Notes under the pieces: generated by a model
Seen by the model: the letters and a program-made list of their open reading frames with translations, nothing else
Databases searched by the model: none
What the model was told of the DNA's origin: nothing
Assembly (NCBI RefSeq): GCF_025698545.1
Contig: NC_068571.1
Span: 53,415,733 to 53,479,732 of the forward strand
Length of the DNA stretch: 64,000 nt
Source of the DNA: Gossypium raimondii
Taxonomy: Eukaryota; Streptophyta; Magnoliopsida; Malvales; Malvaceae
Direction: 5' to 3'
Position numbers and translations under genes: made by a program
Part shown: positions 1 to 11,280 of the stretch, piece by piece
How the letters are laid out: each line of letters begins with the position of its first letter
Position numbering within the stretch: the stretch's first letter is position 1

Positions 1-262
1 GAATGATTCTAAATAAGATTATAAGTTAATATTGGTTTTTTATATATGTATATATATAAATGTGTGTTTATGTTAAGGTCATATTATGGCATGTCAAGTT
101 AATAATTAAATGAACATTAAATAGGCAAAATAGTTTGAATTTGGCATGTTTACAAATTAAACTTGAATATTATATAATATGAAATATTTGAAATTATGTC
201 TGTTTGATTGGTAATGCTCTGAAACCTTATTCTGGTGCCGGATTTGGGTTAGGGGTGTTACA
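1..262 (+). mobile_element. 3' end of a Ty3/gypsy-type LTR, cut by the window edge
   Basis: The segment ends in GGGTTAGGGGTGTTACA, the same 3' terminus as the other gypsy LTRs in this window. Directly after it, reverse-transcriptase coding sequence begins in mid-domain at 263. The simplest reading is an LTR inserted into the RT region of the gypsy element that follows. The presumed TSD copy on this side is TGCCG (263-267); its partner lies outside the window, so the insertion is inferred. Confidence 0.75.
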
Positions 263-2520
263 TGCCGAGCATTTGAGAACTGTGTTACAGACTTTGCGAG
301 ATAAACAATTATTTGCTAAATTTAGCAAGTGCGAGTTTTGGCTCCGAGAAGTTTGATTTTGGGGACACATTGTTTCGACGGAAGGCATCAGAGTTGATCC
401 GAATAAGATTTCAGCAGTTGTTGATTGGAAACCACCGAGAAACATATCTGAGGTTAGAAGCTTTCTGGGATTAGAAGGCTATTATCGTAGATTTGTAAAA
501 GGGTTCTCAACGATAGCTACACCGGTGACTCGGTTATTGCAAAAAGATACAAAGTTTGAGTGGTCTGAGAAATGCCAACAGAGTTTTAATCAGTTGAAAG
601 CACTGTTAACCAAAGCACCAGTTTTAGTTCTACCTGAGTCGGGTAAAGAATTTGTGATTTTTAGTGATGCATCACTCAACGGTTTGGGTTGTGTTTTAAT
701 GGAATAAGGCAAAATGATAGTGTATGCTTCCAGATGATTAAAGACGCATGAGAAGAATTATCCGACACATGACTTGGAGTTAGTTGCGATCGTGTTTGCA
801 TTAAAAATTTGGCAACATCATTTGTTCAGTGAAAAGTGCCACAAATTTACCGATCACAAGAGCTTAAAGTATTTGATGTCATAGAAAGATTTGAATTTGA
901 GACAGCGAAGATGGCTTGAACTATTGAAATATTATGAGTTAGTGATTGGTTATCACCCGGGAAAAGCAAATGTAGTCGCGGATGCTTTGAGTAGAAAATC
1001 TTTGTTTGCTCTGAGAGTGTTAAATACGCGATTAACTTTTTTTGATGATGGTTCGATTTTAGCTGATTTAAAAGCTAAACCGGTGTTCCTTCAGCAAATT
1101 TGCGAATCACAAAAATGTGATAATGATTTACAAACTAAACGAGTACAGTGTGAGTCAACTTCTGATTTTAAATTTCAAGACGGACCCGATGGTTGCCTAT
1201 TGTTCCAAGGTAGAGTTTGTGTGTTGAAGAATCCTGAGCTTATACAGAAAATTTTGCACGAAGCACACAGTGGTAGCTTGCCTGTTCATCTGGGGAGTAC
1301 TAAGATGTACATTGATTTGAGACAAATGTATTGGTGGCCGAGTATGAAACGTGACATTTCTGATTTTGTGTCGAGATGCTTGATTGGTCAACAAGTCAAG
1401 ACCGAACATTAAGTGCCTTCAGGACTGTTACAGCTAATGATGATACTGGAGTGGAAATGAGATAGAGTTATGATGGATTTCGTATCAGGATTATCCCAAT
1501 CTATGCAAAAGAAAGATGTTATCAGGGTTGTTGTTGATCGTTTGACGAAGTCTGCATATTTTATTTCGGTGTGTACAGACTTCTCTCTTGATAGACTAGC
1601 TGAGTTGTATATTTCTTAGATTGTTAGATTGCACGGAATGCCAGTCTCTATTATTTCGGATAGAGATCTGCGGTTTACATCCCGATTTTGGAATAAATTA
1701 CAAGAAGCTTTGGGTACGCAGTTGCATTTTAGCACCGTATTTCATCCTCAAACCGATGGTCAGTCTGAGAGAGTGATTTAAATTCTCGAAGATATGCTTC
1801 GTTGTTGTGTATTAGAGTTTGAAGTCAATTGGGAAAAATATTTACCATTGATTGAATTCACGTATAACAATAGTTTTTAGTTAAGCATTAAGAAGGCACC
1901 GTACGAAGCTTTATATAGTCATAAATGCTGAACTTCGTTGTACTGGACCAAACTTAGTGAGAAAAAGATACACAGGGTTGATTTGATCTGAGAAACCGAA
2001 AAAAGGTGAAAGTGATTCGTGACAGTCTAAAAACCGCTTCAGATCGACAGAAATCGTTCTCGGATTTGAAGTGTAAAGATATTGAATTTCAGATCGGCGA
2101 TCAAGTATTTTTGAAAGCATCGCCTTGGAAAAGAATTCTTCGATTTGGTCGCAAAGGAAAGTTAAGTCTGCGATTTATCGGACCATACGAGATTGTCAAG
2201 AGAATTGGACTAGTAGCATACCAACTTGAATTACCTTCAGAGTTGGAAAAGATTCATAATGTGTTTCATGTATCCATGTTACGACGGTACCAGTCAGACC
2301 CTTTGCATATAATTTCTCCATCAGAAGTTGAGATTCAGCCTGATATGTCGTATAACGAAGAGCCGATCAGAATTATGGCACGAGAAACAAAAGAATAACC
2401 TTAGTGAAAGTTATTTGGAAACGACACGGGATTGAGTAGGCTATTTGAGAACCCGAGGAGACCATGAAAAAGTAATACCCTAACCTATTTTTTGGTAAGA
2501 TTTTCGAGGACAAAAAGTCC
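263..2520 (+). pseudogene. Ty3/gypsy chromovirus pol remnant (RT, RNase H, integrase, chromodomain)
   Basis: Translation gives, in order, the end of the reverse-transcriptase palm and thumb ([32 protein letters not shown]), RNase H ([30 protein letters not shown]), the linker GYHPGKANVVADALSRK, the integrase zinc-finger region (EAHSGSLPVHLGSTKMY, YWWPSMKRD), an integrase core ([37 protein letters not shown]) and a chromodomain-like tail (FIGPYEIVKRIG, HNVFHVSMLRRY). This order and tail fit a chromovirus such as the Tekay/Del lineage. Many in-frame stops break it, for example near 355, 704, 880, 1410, 1618, 1780 and 1878, and several look like CAG, CGA or TGG changed to stops. The 5' part of the element lies outside the window or is displaced by the LTR at 1-262. 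It is dead as a protein source. Confidence 0.93.
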
Positions 2521-2533
2521 TAAGGGGGAAAGT
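2521..2533 (+). other. Polypurine tract of the gypsy element
   Basis: The purine-rich run TAAGGGGGAAAGT sits directly before the LTR start TGTAACGGCCC. This is where a plus-strand primer is expected in a Ty3/gypsy element. Confidence 0.7.
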
Positions 2534-4424
2534 TGTAACGGCCCGTTTTTAGTGAAACCGGAACACTGGTTTTGAGACCAAAAATCTAATGTACTAAAAT
2601 TCATTTTAATATTATTTTAGTATCTACAGCATGATAATATGATAGTATAAAAAATTCGTTAAGAAATTTTACCGTTTGTATGCTTAATTTGTGAAAAAGG
2701 ACTAAATCGCATAAAGTGTGAAAGTTGTGTTCTATTAGATAAATATGTTAAATAGCTATAGAAATTTAAAGTGGAGGTCCTTATATGGTAATTAGACCAT
2801 TAAAAGTGATAGTGGATGAGCATGGCTTGGCAATTTTTGTTATTTTGAAAGTTAGGTAAGGTTAAAATGGTAAATAAGAAATAAATGGATAAATTAAATA
2901 AAAAAATATCAACCCATTTGTTTCATCTTCTCCACTGAAATACACAAGGAAAATAGGCGTTTTGAAGCTTAAAATCTAAGCCACTTAATTCCCTTGCATG
3001 TAAGTGATCATTTGTCCTGTTTTTGTTGATTTTTATGTTTTCAGGATCGTTGTAGCTTAATCTAGCTAAAGAGAGGATTAAATTGCAATATGGTTAAAAT
3101 TTTAGGGTTTTTCCACGTGAGAATGTTAGTTGTTTTTTAATTGTAATGGAAGAAAATGAATTTTTGCTGTTAGTTAAACAACTTTTGTAAAGAGTTTTTT
3201 AATGAAATGGTCATGTAACAGCCCAAAATAGGGCCTAGTCGGAACAGTAGTTTCAAGACCAAAAAAAAAACTCGAAGTAGAAATATTTAATTTATAATTA
3301 TTTTAGAGTCTATGATATGTTTGAGTGATGGTGTGCAAATTTTGTTAAGAAATTTTATCGACAAAGTGGCCAATTTTATTATTGGGATTCAATTGTATTA
3401 ATTGCAAAATATGAGTTCTAGAACATAAGTACTTGTTTTAAATGGGGGTTTAAATTAGAGGTCTTTAAATGACAAATAGACCATCATATTTTGTTATGGA
3501 CAAAACTAGTCATGGAAGGGTAAAAATTGAAGGTATAGTAAAAAGGGCATTTTTGTCATTTGGGTGTTTTAAGGCATAAAAGACAAAATTGAAACCCAAA
3601 AATCTGCTCATTCTCTTCTCCATACTGCCGAAACTTTCAGAAAGCCATGGCTAGGGTTTCAAGCTTTTTCAAAGTTCAATTGTAAGTGCATTTGAGCCCC
3701 GTTTTTAATGTTATTCGTATTTTTGAGATCCTAGAAGCTTATCCTTTCTATTTTTACTATTTATTTGCACGAAAAATGAAGTTTAAAAATTGACCCATGC
3801 TAGATATTTGTGCATTTTGATGTTTAATGATAGAATAAGGGTGCACGAGGTTAGGAGAATGATTTTTGCTAAGTGATTTTCGTTGAAAATGGTTAAAACG
3901 GGTTAATTAGTAAAAGTTGTAAATGCTCCTAAAAGTTGTAAATAATAAGAATTTGAGGTTGCTTTAGAAGAGAAAAAGGTTTGGCTGACCTTGAATGTTA
4001 TGGAAATTGAATAAAAATCATATTACGAGCCTAGGGGCAAAATTGTAATTATGAGAAAGTTTAGGGGCAAAATTGTAAATTTTCCGTAGTATGATTTTTG
4101 TATTAAAATGAGTAATGTGAGTGATAATTAAGTGAAATGTGACATTTTAGATCGAAGAAATCGAGATTTGGACTAAGTACGGGGAAATATAAATCAAAAT
4201 GATCGATTCGCGTTGAGGTAAGTTCATATGGTTAGTCTAAGTGATCAATTATTAAATTTGAATTGAGATGATGTTTTATTTTATATATATTTGTTATTTA
4301 ATCATGACTTTATGCAAGTACAAGATTAGATTGAAGGATCAATCGTGAGAAATGCAGGGTCAAGTACATTCGTACTACAACTCATGATGAATTGATGGAA
4401 AAGACCATGGTTGGACCATGGCAG

Positions 4425-4665
4425 TGAGTGTGCCAGTGTAAGACCATGTCTGGGACATGGCATCGGCACAGACCGAGGAGTGCTAGTGTAAGACCATGTC
4501 TGGAACATGGCATCGGCACGGACATAGGAGAGCCAGTGTAAGACCATGTCTGGGACATGGCATCGGCTCGAGATGAGGGCCAGAGTAAGACCATGTCTGG
4601 GACATGGCATCGGCATCGATATGTGATCCCATGTAAGACCATATCTGGGATATGGCATTGGCGTC
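4425..4665 (+). repeat. Tandem array of about 50-bp units with an internal dyad
   Basis: About five units begin near 4440, 4490, 4540, 4587 and 4635, with a diverged one near 4403. Each is built on AAGACCATGTCTGGGACATGG followed by CATCGGC or a close variant. The core CCATGTC-TGG-GACATGG is an inverted repeat with a 3-base spacer. A related array occurs in the solo LTR at 28870-29090. Minus-strand reading frames over it are translations of the repeat and not genes. Confidence 0.85.
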
Positions 4666-4986
4666 CTACTAGGTGTACGAAATATCCCGAACATCCCTAA
4701 TATTACAAGTAGTTCAACGGGAAATTTAAGGAGTATGCTCAAGATAAGTAAGAGTAGGATATGTGAGTATTATGACTAGGCACAGGTATGTATATGAGAC
4801 TCATAAATAATGTGCTCAGATTATGATGCATTATTAATAAGGATGCAAACGAGTAAGTTTGTATGTGATTAATTCCTTGTTTTTACTTACGTTTTAACAT
4901 TTTTTATGAGATATGATTGAATATGGAATAATTACTTGAGGTGAATAATGAATTACGGTTGAATATGGAAGAGTTGGAAAAAGGTT

Positions 4987-4990
<4 letters not shown>

Positions 4991-5021
<31 letters not shown>
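4991..5021. repeat. (TA)n microsatellite
   Basis: About 15 uninterrupted TA dinucleotides inside the solo LTR. Confidence 0.95.
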
Positions 5022-5025
<4 letters not shown>

Positions 5026-5069
5026 ATTTGTGGTTAAACCTTCGGAATGGATCGGATATCATTGGAAAT

Positions 5070-5255
5070 ATAGGTGAATGCTATTTGCTGATTGCACCGG
5101 ATATTAATGAAAATAAAGGTGATTGCTATGTGCTGATTTCACTGGATACCAATGGTTATATAAGTGATTGCTATGTGCTGAATTCACCCTGTACCATTGA
5201 GTATAAAGGTAGTTGCTATGTCTTGATTTCACTGAGTACTATTGATTATAAGGGT
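5070..5255 (+). repeat. Second tandem array in the solo LTR (about 45-bp units)
   Basis: Four diverged units share GGTGATTGCTATGTGCTGA followed by TTTCAC, starting near 5072, 5118, 5163 and 5207. A reading frame running through it simply translates the repeat. Similar mid-LTR arrays occur at equivalent places in the other long LTRs here. Confidence 0.75.
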
Positions 5256-7252
5256 GGTCTTGTGTCTGATCCACCGTGTAACCGAGATTATTTCAAAGTG
5301 TTTATTGGGAAACTAATTAAGTGAAAACATATGTTACGAACAATGTGTTCGATCTTTAATCAACCCTTTGGCATGATGAAATGAGGCATTGAAATTAAGA
5401 ATGAGTAAATTTAACAACAAAACAGTTTAGGACAGAAACAATTGTGTGACTTTGAAAAATCACCAAAAATGGTGGAAATTGAATTAGAGGTTGTATGAGA
5501 TATGAAATTAAAGCTGAATTAGCCTATTTTCATATAAAGGAAATAGAGTAAGCAAAAGGGATATATATTTTGAGATATTTGAATTCTAGCGAGACAGGGA
5601 TAGAATGAATTCGAAATCCCGTGTTCCAACTTTGGAAAATTACTAAAAATTGTACAAAAATAATTATAGTTTGTAATTTACATGATTAAATTTATAAATG
5701 AGTCTACTTTCAGGAGAAGCAAGCGGGGACATCATTTGAATTTTGTGCAATGAGATAATTAATTTTTAGTGAAGAGGAGTCAGAGTTGTCGAACAGTGAA
5801 ATAGGGGAATATTTAATGAATAAACTGTATTAATTGGCTAGACCAAAAATTCTAAAATTTCTATGGTAAGAAATTATGTGAGTCTAGTTTCAGGGAAAAT
5901 TTACGGTTTTTCATTTGGATTTTTGTAGCTCGAGAAATAAATAATTTAGTGACAGTGACTCAAGTAGACAGATTAATGTGAATATTAGTAATAAATTGTA
6001 AGCATGTGATATAATGACTATATCATCATAAGAAATTATTGCGAGGATTTGTCCACACAAGTTTAATAATTTCTCATTATTTTCATATGAACTTATTAAG
6101 CATTTATGCTTACTTCCTCTCTCTTTTCCTTTACCTTATAGTATCGCCAAGTTAGCTCGGGGATCGGTGGACGTCGGAGATTCGCTCACACTATCAATTA
6201 GAACACTTGGTATATCTAGATACATAAATTTTTGGGTTATGGCATGTATAGTAGGTTTGGTCGTTTTGTCATATATGTCATATTTCTTATGGCCAATATT
6301 GACGGTTGTTATACGCCTATGATATGATTATTCATGTATGTGGTAATTGCATAATTGAATGTTGTGGAGGTGGTTTACAAATGATTTCATGAATGACGAT
6401 GTGTATGGGAATGTGAATGTAAAATTGGATATTCGGATGTCCAATTATAGTGTGATACATGTTGATGAAATTTTATGACCCAGTTTTATATGTTTAAGAA
6501 ATTTTAAGTCCGGTAACACCTCGTACCCTGTTCCGGCATTGGATACGGGTAAGGGGTGTTATAGGTCAATTAGGGGCTAAATTAAGAAATGTAAAATTTT
6601 TGTGGTAAATATGTGAAATTATGAAATTTTTGGGTTGGTATGAGCATGTATAGAAATCTATTGGGCTTGGTTAAGGATGAAATTGCATAAATTTCATTTT
6701 ACGAGCCTATGGACTAAATTGTAAAGAAGTCAAAAGTATAGGGGCAAAATAGTAATTTTTCCATATAATGAATTTTGGATTAAATTGAATAAGAATAAAG
6801 ATTAAATTTGTTAAATTTAATTATATAGATCAAGAAAAGCCACGTTCGGAATTAAATCGAGGGAAAAAAAAAGTAGTGGATTGATCGGTTGACTTACTCC
6901 GTACTAATTCAAAATAAGTTCGTGTATTTACATTGTGTATTTATATACTTTAATTGAAATATATGTATTTGGATTGAGTAATTACGGTGTATAATTATTG
7001 AACTCATAACCGATATAGTACAAAGAATGTCAAGCCCCGTTTAAACCTTAAAAATTCGTAGGATACGAATGACATGTCATTAGTGTTACCGTTTTGGTTG
7101 AGGTTCTGCATGTGTTGCGGACTCACCACAGCTCGTATGAGCTTACCAATTTGTAGCTCGTAGGAGTTTACCGATATTCAGCTCAGAGGAGCTTACCTTT
7201 TATCGCTCGTATAAGCCTACATGTACAGGAATTGACAGATTACAGTTTAGTA

Positions 7253-7962
7253 TAGAGGTGATCATGGGTTGGGCGGCCCGGCCCAATGGCCTGCCCGAAA
7301 TATTGGAGGGTTCTGGTAAAAATATAGGCCTGAAATATGGGTTTGGGCAAAAAACGATGCCCGTTTAGGAAACGGGCCTGGCCTCGGGCAAAACCTTTTT
7401 GGCCCGGGCTTGGCCCAGCCCGGCTCGAATATATAATAAATATATATTTTTATTTTTAAAATACATTTCCCATTTCCCCATTTCCCATTAGACATTTAGT
7501 ATTTATGTAATAAATATATTTTTTATTTTTTATTTTAAAGTATTTTTAAAATACTTTTTTTTATTTTTTTATTTTTAAAATTCATTTCCGAATATAATAA
7601 ATTGGTTGCAAAAAAGACGATGAGGACGATGAGGATGATGTTTCTTCGGTTGCTTTTTAGGATACTTCCTTTATAATTGTTGAAAATTTAATTTAGCTTA
7701 CAATTTATATTTTGTTATAAAATTAAATTTGTTGATTGGTTAATGTATGTATATTCTGGTTGATTGATTATACTTTGCAGGTTTTTATACAATTTTGGTG
7801 TTTACTAAAAAAAAGACTGGGTCGGGCTGGGCTCGGGCTATAGAATTTTTTTCACGGACCGGGTCTGGACAAAATTTTAGGCCCATATTTTGGGCCGAGC
7901 CGGGCCTGGGCCTAGGACACGGGCTAAAATTTTTTTTGGGCTAGGCTGGGTTATCACCTCTA
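7253..7962. mobile_element. Non-autonomous hAT-type element
   Basis: The element begins TAGAGGTGATCATGGG and ends ...GGTTATCACCTCTA, giving terminal inverted repeats. It is flanked by a perfect 8-bp TSD GTTTAGTA (7245-7252 and 7963-7970). An 8-bp TSD with TAGAGGTG ends is characteristic of hAT transposons. Both arms extend as GGCCC/GGGCC-rich subterminal sequence (7265-7430 and 7815-7950), and the middle is AT-rich. At 710 bp with no transposase frame it must depend on an autonomous partner. It lies in the gypsy 3' LTR, so it is younger than that LTR. Confidence 0.93.
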
Positions 7963-8308
7963 GTTTAGTACACCTCGTGTGTACTACCCGTGTATCTAAT
8001 GAGATTCTAAGTAGTTCAACGGGTATAATGTTATTACGAGATTATATAAGTTCGATACGAACTAGTACATGTATTTACATAGAGGTGGTTTTTATATATA
8101 TGATATACGGATATACGGTAGAGATGTTACATGTGCATGGAATTAATAATTGCTGAATTCATACATAATTTTTGGCTTTATGTGTATACATGGCTAACTT
8201 GGTGAATGGTTATGTGATAGGCTTTGGCCAAAATTGAATTGAGTTATGATTTGAGTTATTTACCTAAATTTATGGTTATACGGTAAGTTTTATTCTATGT
8301 TTTATGAA

Positions 8309-8356
8309 CTTACTAAGCTTAATTGCTTACTCTGTTTATTTTTCCGTGCTTTATAG
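8309..8356 (+). promoter_or_regulatory. LTR stem-loop plus 3'-splice-site-like tract
   Basis: ACTTACTAAGC, then GCTTAC 6 bases later, then a pyrimidine-rich stretch ending TTATAG before TGCTTCGG. The arms AAGC/GCTT form a short hairpin. Equivalent modules occur at 6091-6141, 30273-30322, 62679-62727 and, reversed, 57990-58043. It resembles branch point, polypyrimidine tract and AG of an intron. Function is unproven. Confidence 0.45.
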
Positions 8357-8919
8357 TGCTTCGGAAGCTCGCTCAATTTGGAAGTCATCGGAGATTTGCG
8401 TCATAATATCAAACTCTTATTTTGGTACTTTGGACTTTATATTTTGGTTAAATGGCATGTATAGGTATTTTGGCTAATGTGGCCTCTATGACTCGTTGAG
8501 TTTTGGCCATTTGAATTGGCTTGTAAGGTGGTCATGTATTTTAATATGTATATATGTATAAATGGCCTTATAGTATATGATGTATGACTGCTATGTGAAT
8601 TACTTGGTTGTGAATTGGTAATTGGGTACCAAATGGTTGAGATTTATAAGTAGCATACATGTTATGTTTTGAGGCACAAAGTTTGCATATAAGTGTTTGA
8701 CCAATTAGGTATATCTGGAGACATAGTTGGCATGATTATGAGTGGCCATTGGAGGTGCCTATATGTATCATGATAGTATGTGATATTATTACATGTTATT
8801 AACTTGACATTGGTTAGTTTTGAATGCCTATTTATGTCATTTTTATATGCATATTGATGTGTGTAGGTTGGTACCAATTTTGGGTGAGAAATATGGCTTG
8901 GAAAATGACCTATTTTTAT

Positions 8920-9303
8920 CCACACGGGCGTGTGTCTCAGCCATGTGTGACATACGGCCAGGTAACATGGCCGTCTGTCCCCTGATACTATTATAGAAAT
9001 CAAGTTAGTAGCTTCACGTGGCTTGGCACACGAGCTTGTGGCTTGACCGTGTGGCACATGTCAGTATACCCTCCAGTTTTCACACGGACTAACACACGGA
9101 CGTGTGAGGCCATTTCGAAGGGTACACGGCCTGACACATGCGCTTGTGGTCTGGCCGTGTGACCCAAGTCAGTGAGTTACACGGGGTAGGACACGAGCTG
9201 GGACATAGCCGTGTGTCCCCATTTCGAATGCCCACACGGCCTGAGACACGAGCATATCACTTGGCCGTGTGAGACACATGGCCTGGCCACACGGACGTGT
9301 GTC
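8920..9303. repeat. Cluster of CACACGG/CCGTGTG dyads in the LTR
   Basis: CACACGGGCGTGTG (8921-8934), CACACGGACGTGTG (9093-9106) and a near copy ending near 9302 are palindromic or almost so. Many single arms (ACACGGCC, GGCCGTGTG) lie between them, spaced by tens of bases and alternating in orientation. No coding frame is needed to explain the region. It is part of the gypsy 3' LTR. Confidence 0.75.
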
Positions 9304-9546
9304 CCCTGCACTTTGAAAATTTTTCATATTTTCCTAAAAAATTTCTTGAGTACTCAGTTTAGTCCCAAACCACTTTTAATGACTATTTAGGGCCTCGAGG
9401 GTTCGTATTAGGGGCTATATGAATGAATTTGAATGACTTTTGTTTAGAATGAGAAATGAATATAAAAAGTATGATTGTTTGAGTTATAAGTCCGGTAATG
9501 CTCCGTAACCCTGTTCCGGCATTGAATACGGGTTAGGGGTGTTATA

Positions 9547-11050
9547 GACATTCCTAGTATTATTTATTAGGGTGTGACACCCACTCTATTCTACTTAGAG
9601 AGAAATATTGCTTTCTATTAAATAAATATTATTTGTATTTTACTAGTTTAATCATGATTCTACTATCTCTCTTTATAAATAGATAAATTTGGTAGAATTA
9701 TTTACACTTAAGTTATACTTAAGTTTGATGTGTTGTTATTTTGTCGGGAAGTAGTGATAATTTATATTCTAAAAATAAATTATATTTCTGAAAATTACAA
9801 TTTTACCAGTTTTTATTAAGAGAGATTTACTTTCCTACTAAAAGTAATAAATCATTTCTGGTTTTGTTTTTGGTTCATGATTGTTCGAGCTTACATTCAA
9901 AGCAATTCGTGGTAGGAGAAAAATGAAGAAGGTAGTTTGGTTGAAAGCCGAGAACATCTAGGATCTATCTCACACAAAACACAAGTATTTTTCGAGAAAA
10001 AAATTATTACTATACATATTACAAATCAGCTTAATTTTCAAAATTTTTTAATTTTTCGTTGTGATAGAAATCTGTTTTCTAAATCGAATTTTTCCAACAC
10101 TTAAATGTTATCTTTTAGTTTAGGATGAAACCGATAGGATATTCCTAGCTAAGAGTGATAAACAATATAATTAGTATAAGTTTATCAACTTAGTTAACGA
10201 TAAACAAATTAATCAACCATCGTTTTATAATTTGCATAGTCGAAGGCAATAGGAAGAAAATTTAGTTAAGTAGTTTAATTGATAATTTAGAATTAGTCTC
10301 AATGTACTTCCATATCTGGTTTGCACTAATAATTTCCAACTTGATTAGATTAGTAATTGCTTAGCTTATAATTAACTCGATAAACACATTTACCAAATTG
10401 ACAATTCTTTGAGCTTATTCTGAGTGTTCCATTATTACACTTATAAATATTATAATTGACTTGAAACACTTGTAGTAAAAGTTACTTTTAATTCTTTATA
10501 TTTCCTGCTAATTCTTTACGTAGTGTTCATACACTACCATGCGGTCATTATACACCATTCGTATGGCGCAAATGAAATATTTTGTTAAAAAGAGAGAAAT
10601 GGCTGGTTATGTTGTGGTAGTACTTTCAATATTAACTGTGACTGTTTTAGCTATGCATATGTCACTTATTGTGATAGCTTATTTTATACACAAATTGATG
10701 TAACCATTTAAAATTACTCACGAGAAATTTCATTTTATTTTGCTTCCTCATTCTTGTTGGTAATGATGATAACATTTTATTTTAACAATTGAAATTCAAG
10801 TTGGTCACGTTTATGATTGCGTTCTATAAATTTAAAACTATTATTAATAAAGAAGATGGTGCCAAAATTTTCAGTATTTTTATTTCGCCTAAAATTATAG
10901 ACTTTGTTGTAAAGATCATAGTTTCGAGAAACGATGTATTAATGGATGACATAAATACTAATATTTATTTTTTATTTTTTGGTACAATTTAATTTTGAAT
11001 TTTATCCAGTTAATATTATTGTCTAAGATAAAAAATACCATAAAAATATT
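9547..11050. other. AT-rich intergenic DNA with a possible LTR relic
   Basis: No gene is visible. The part from about 9570 to 10100 (for example TTCGTGGTAGGAG, then GGTTGAAAGCCGAGAAC) looks like the leader region of a decayed copia-type element, but no boundary or TSD could be set. From 10100 to 11050 there is only AT-rich sequence. Confidence 0.35.
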
Positions 11051-11176
11051 ATTTGGGCAGAAAAGAAAATATCGGAAGGGAGAGCGAGAGAGAAGTCAAC
11101 TCAAAATGGGTCACAACGAGTCTCTCGGTTTTACTTTTAGGGTTGATGCTTGAGAGCATCATTTCTTACTCTAAGT

Positions 11177-11187
11177 ACTTAAATAGA
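11177..11187 (+). promoter_or_regulatory. Possible TATA region of the CDKA promoter
   Basis: ACTTAAATAGA lies about 100 bp before a proposed 5'UTR splice donor and just before a CT-rich tract (11206-11250) typical of plant leaders. Placement is by position only. Confidence 0.3.
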
Positions 11188-11280
11188 AATAAGAGATACA
11201 TACATCTCGTCTCTACTCTCCTCTCCTCTCCTCAACTTACTCACTCTCTCGCTTGAAATCAAATCCGACTGTCACTTGAG

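Larger units (their letters stand above)
3214..6563 (+). mobile_element. Solo gypsy LTR nested inside the 3' LTR
   Basis: Boundaries are set by TGTAACAGCCC at the start, ...GGGTAAGGGGTGTTATA at the end, and a perfect 5-bp TSD GGTCA (3209-3213 and 6564-6568). There is no coding region and no second LTR, so it is a solo LTR left by LTR-LTR recombination. It is unusually long at 3,350 bp. It holds two tandem-repeat arrays, a TA microsatellite, and blocks shared with the solo LTRs at 27655 and 57089. Confidence 0.95.
2534..9546 (+). mobile_element. 3' LTR of the gypsy element, split by two insertions
   Basis: The LTR begins TGTAACGGCCC at the polypurine tract and ends ...GGGTTAGGGGTGTTATA. It is interrupted by a solo LTR (3214-6563 plus TSD) and by a hAT element (7253-7962 plus TSD). 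Removing both leaves about 2.94 kb, in line with the other LTRs here (3.1-3.35 kb). The 3' terminus reads TA instead of CA, which fits a C-to-T decay. GACAT follows at 9547 and may be the TSD; the other copy is not in the window. Confidence 0.85.

Noticed and set aside
4425-4665. Regularly spaced repeats with dyads resembling a CRISPR array
   Set aside because: Units are contiguous about 50-bp tandem repeats inside a plant LTR with a TSD. There are no unique spacers and no cas genes.
4326-4742. Overlapping minus-strand open frames of 86 and 138 codons
   Set aside because: They translate the tandem repeat (repeated CHVPDMVL). They arise because the repeat length and composition avoid stops.
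7890-8156. 88-codon plus-strand frame
   Set aside because: It runs across the hAT 3' end, the TSD and LTR sequence, so it is an accidental fusion.
9547-9551. GACAT as the TSD of the gypsy element
   Set aside because: Only one flank is inside the window, so the duplication cannot be confirmed.
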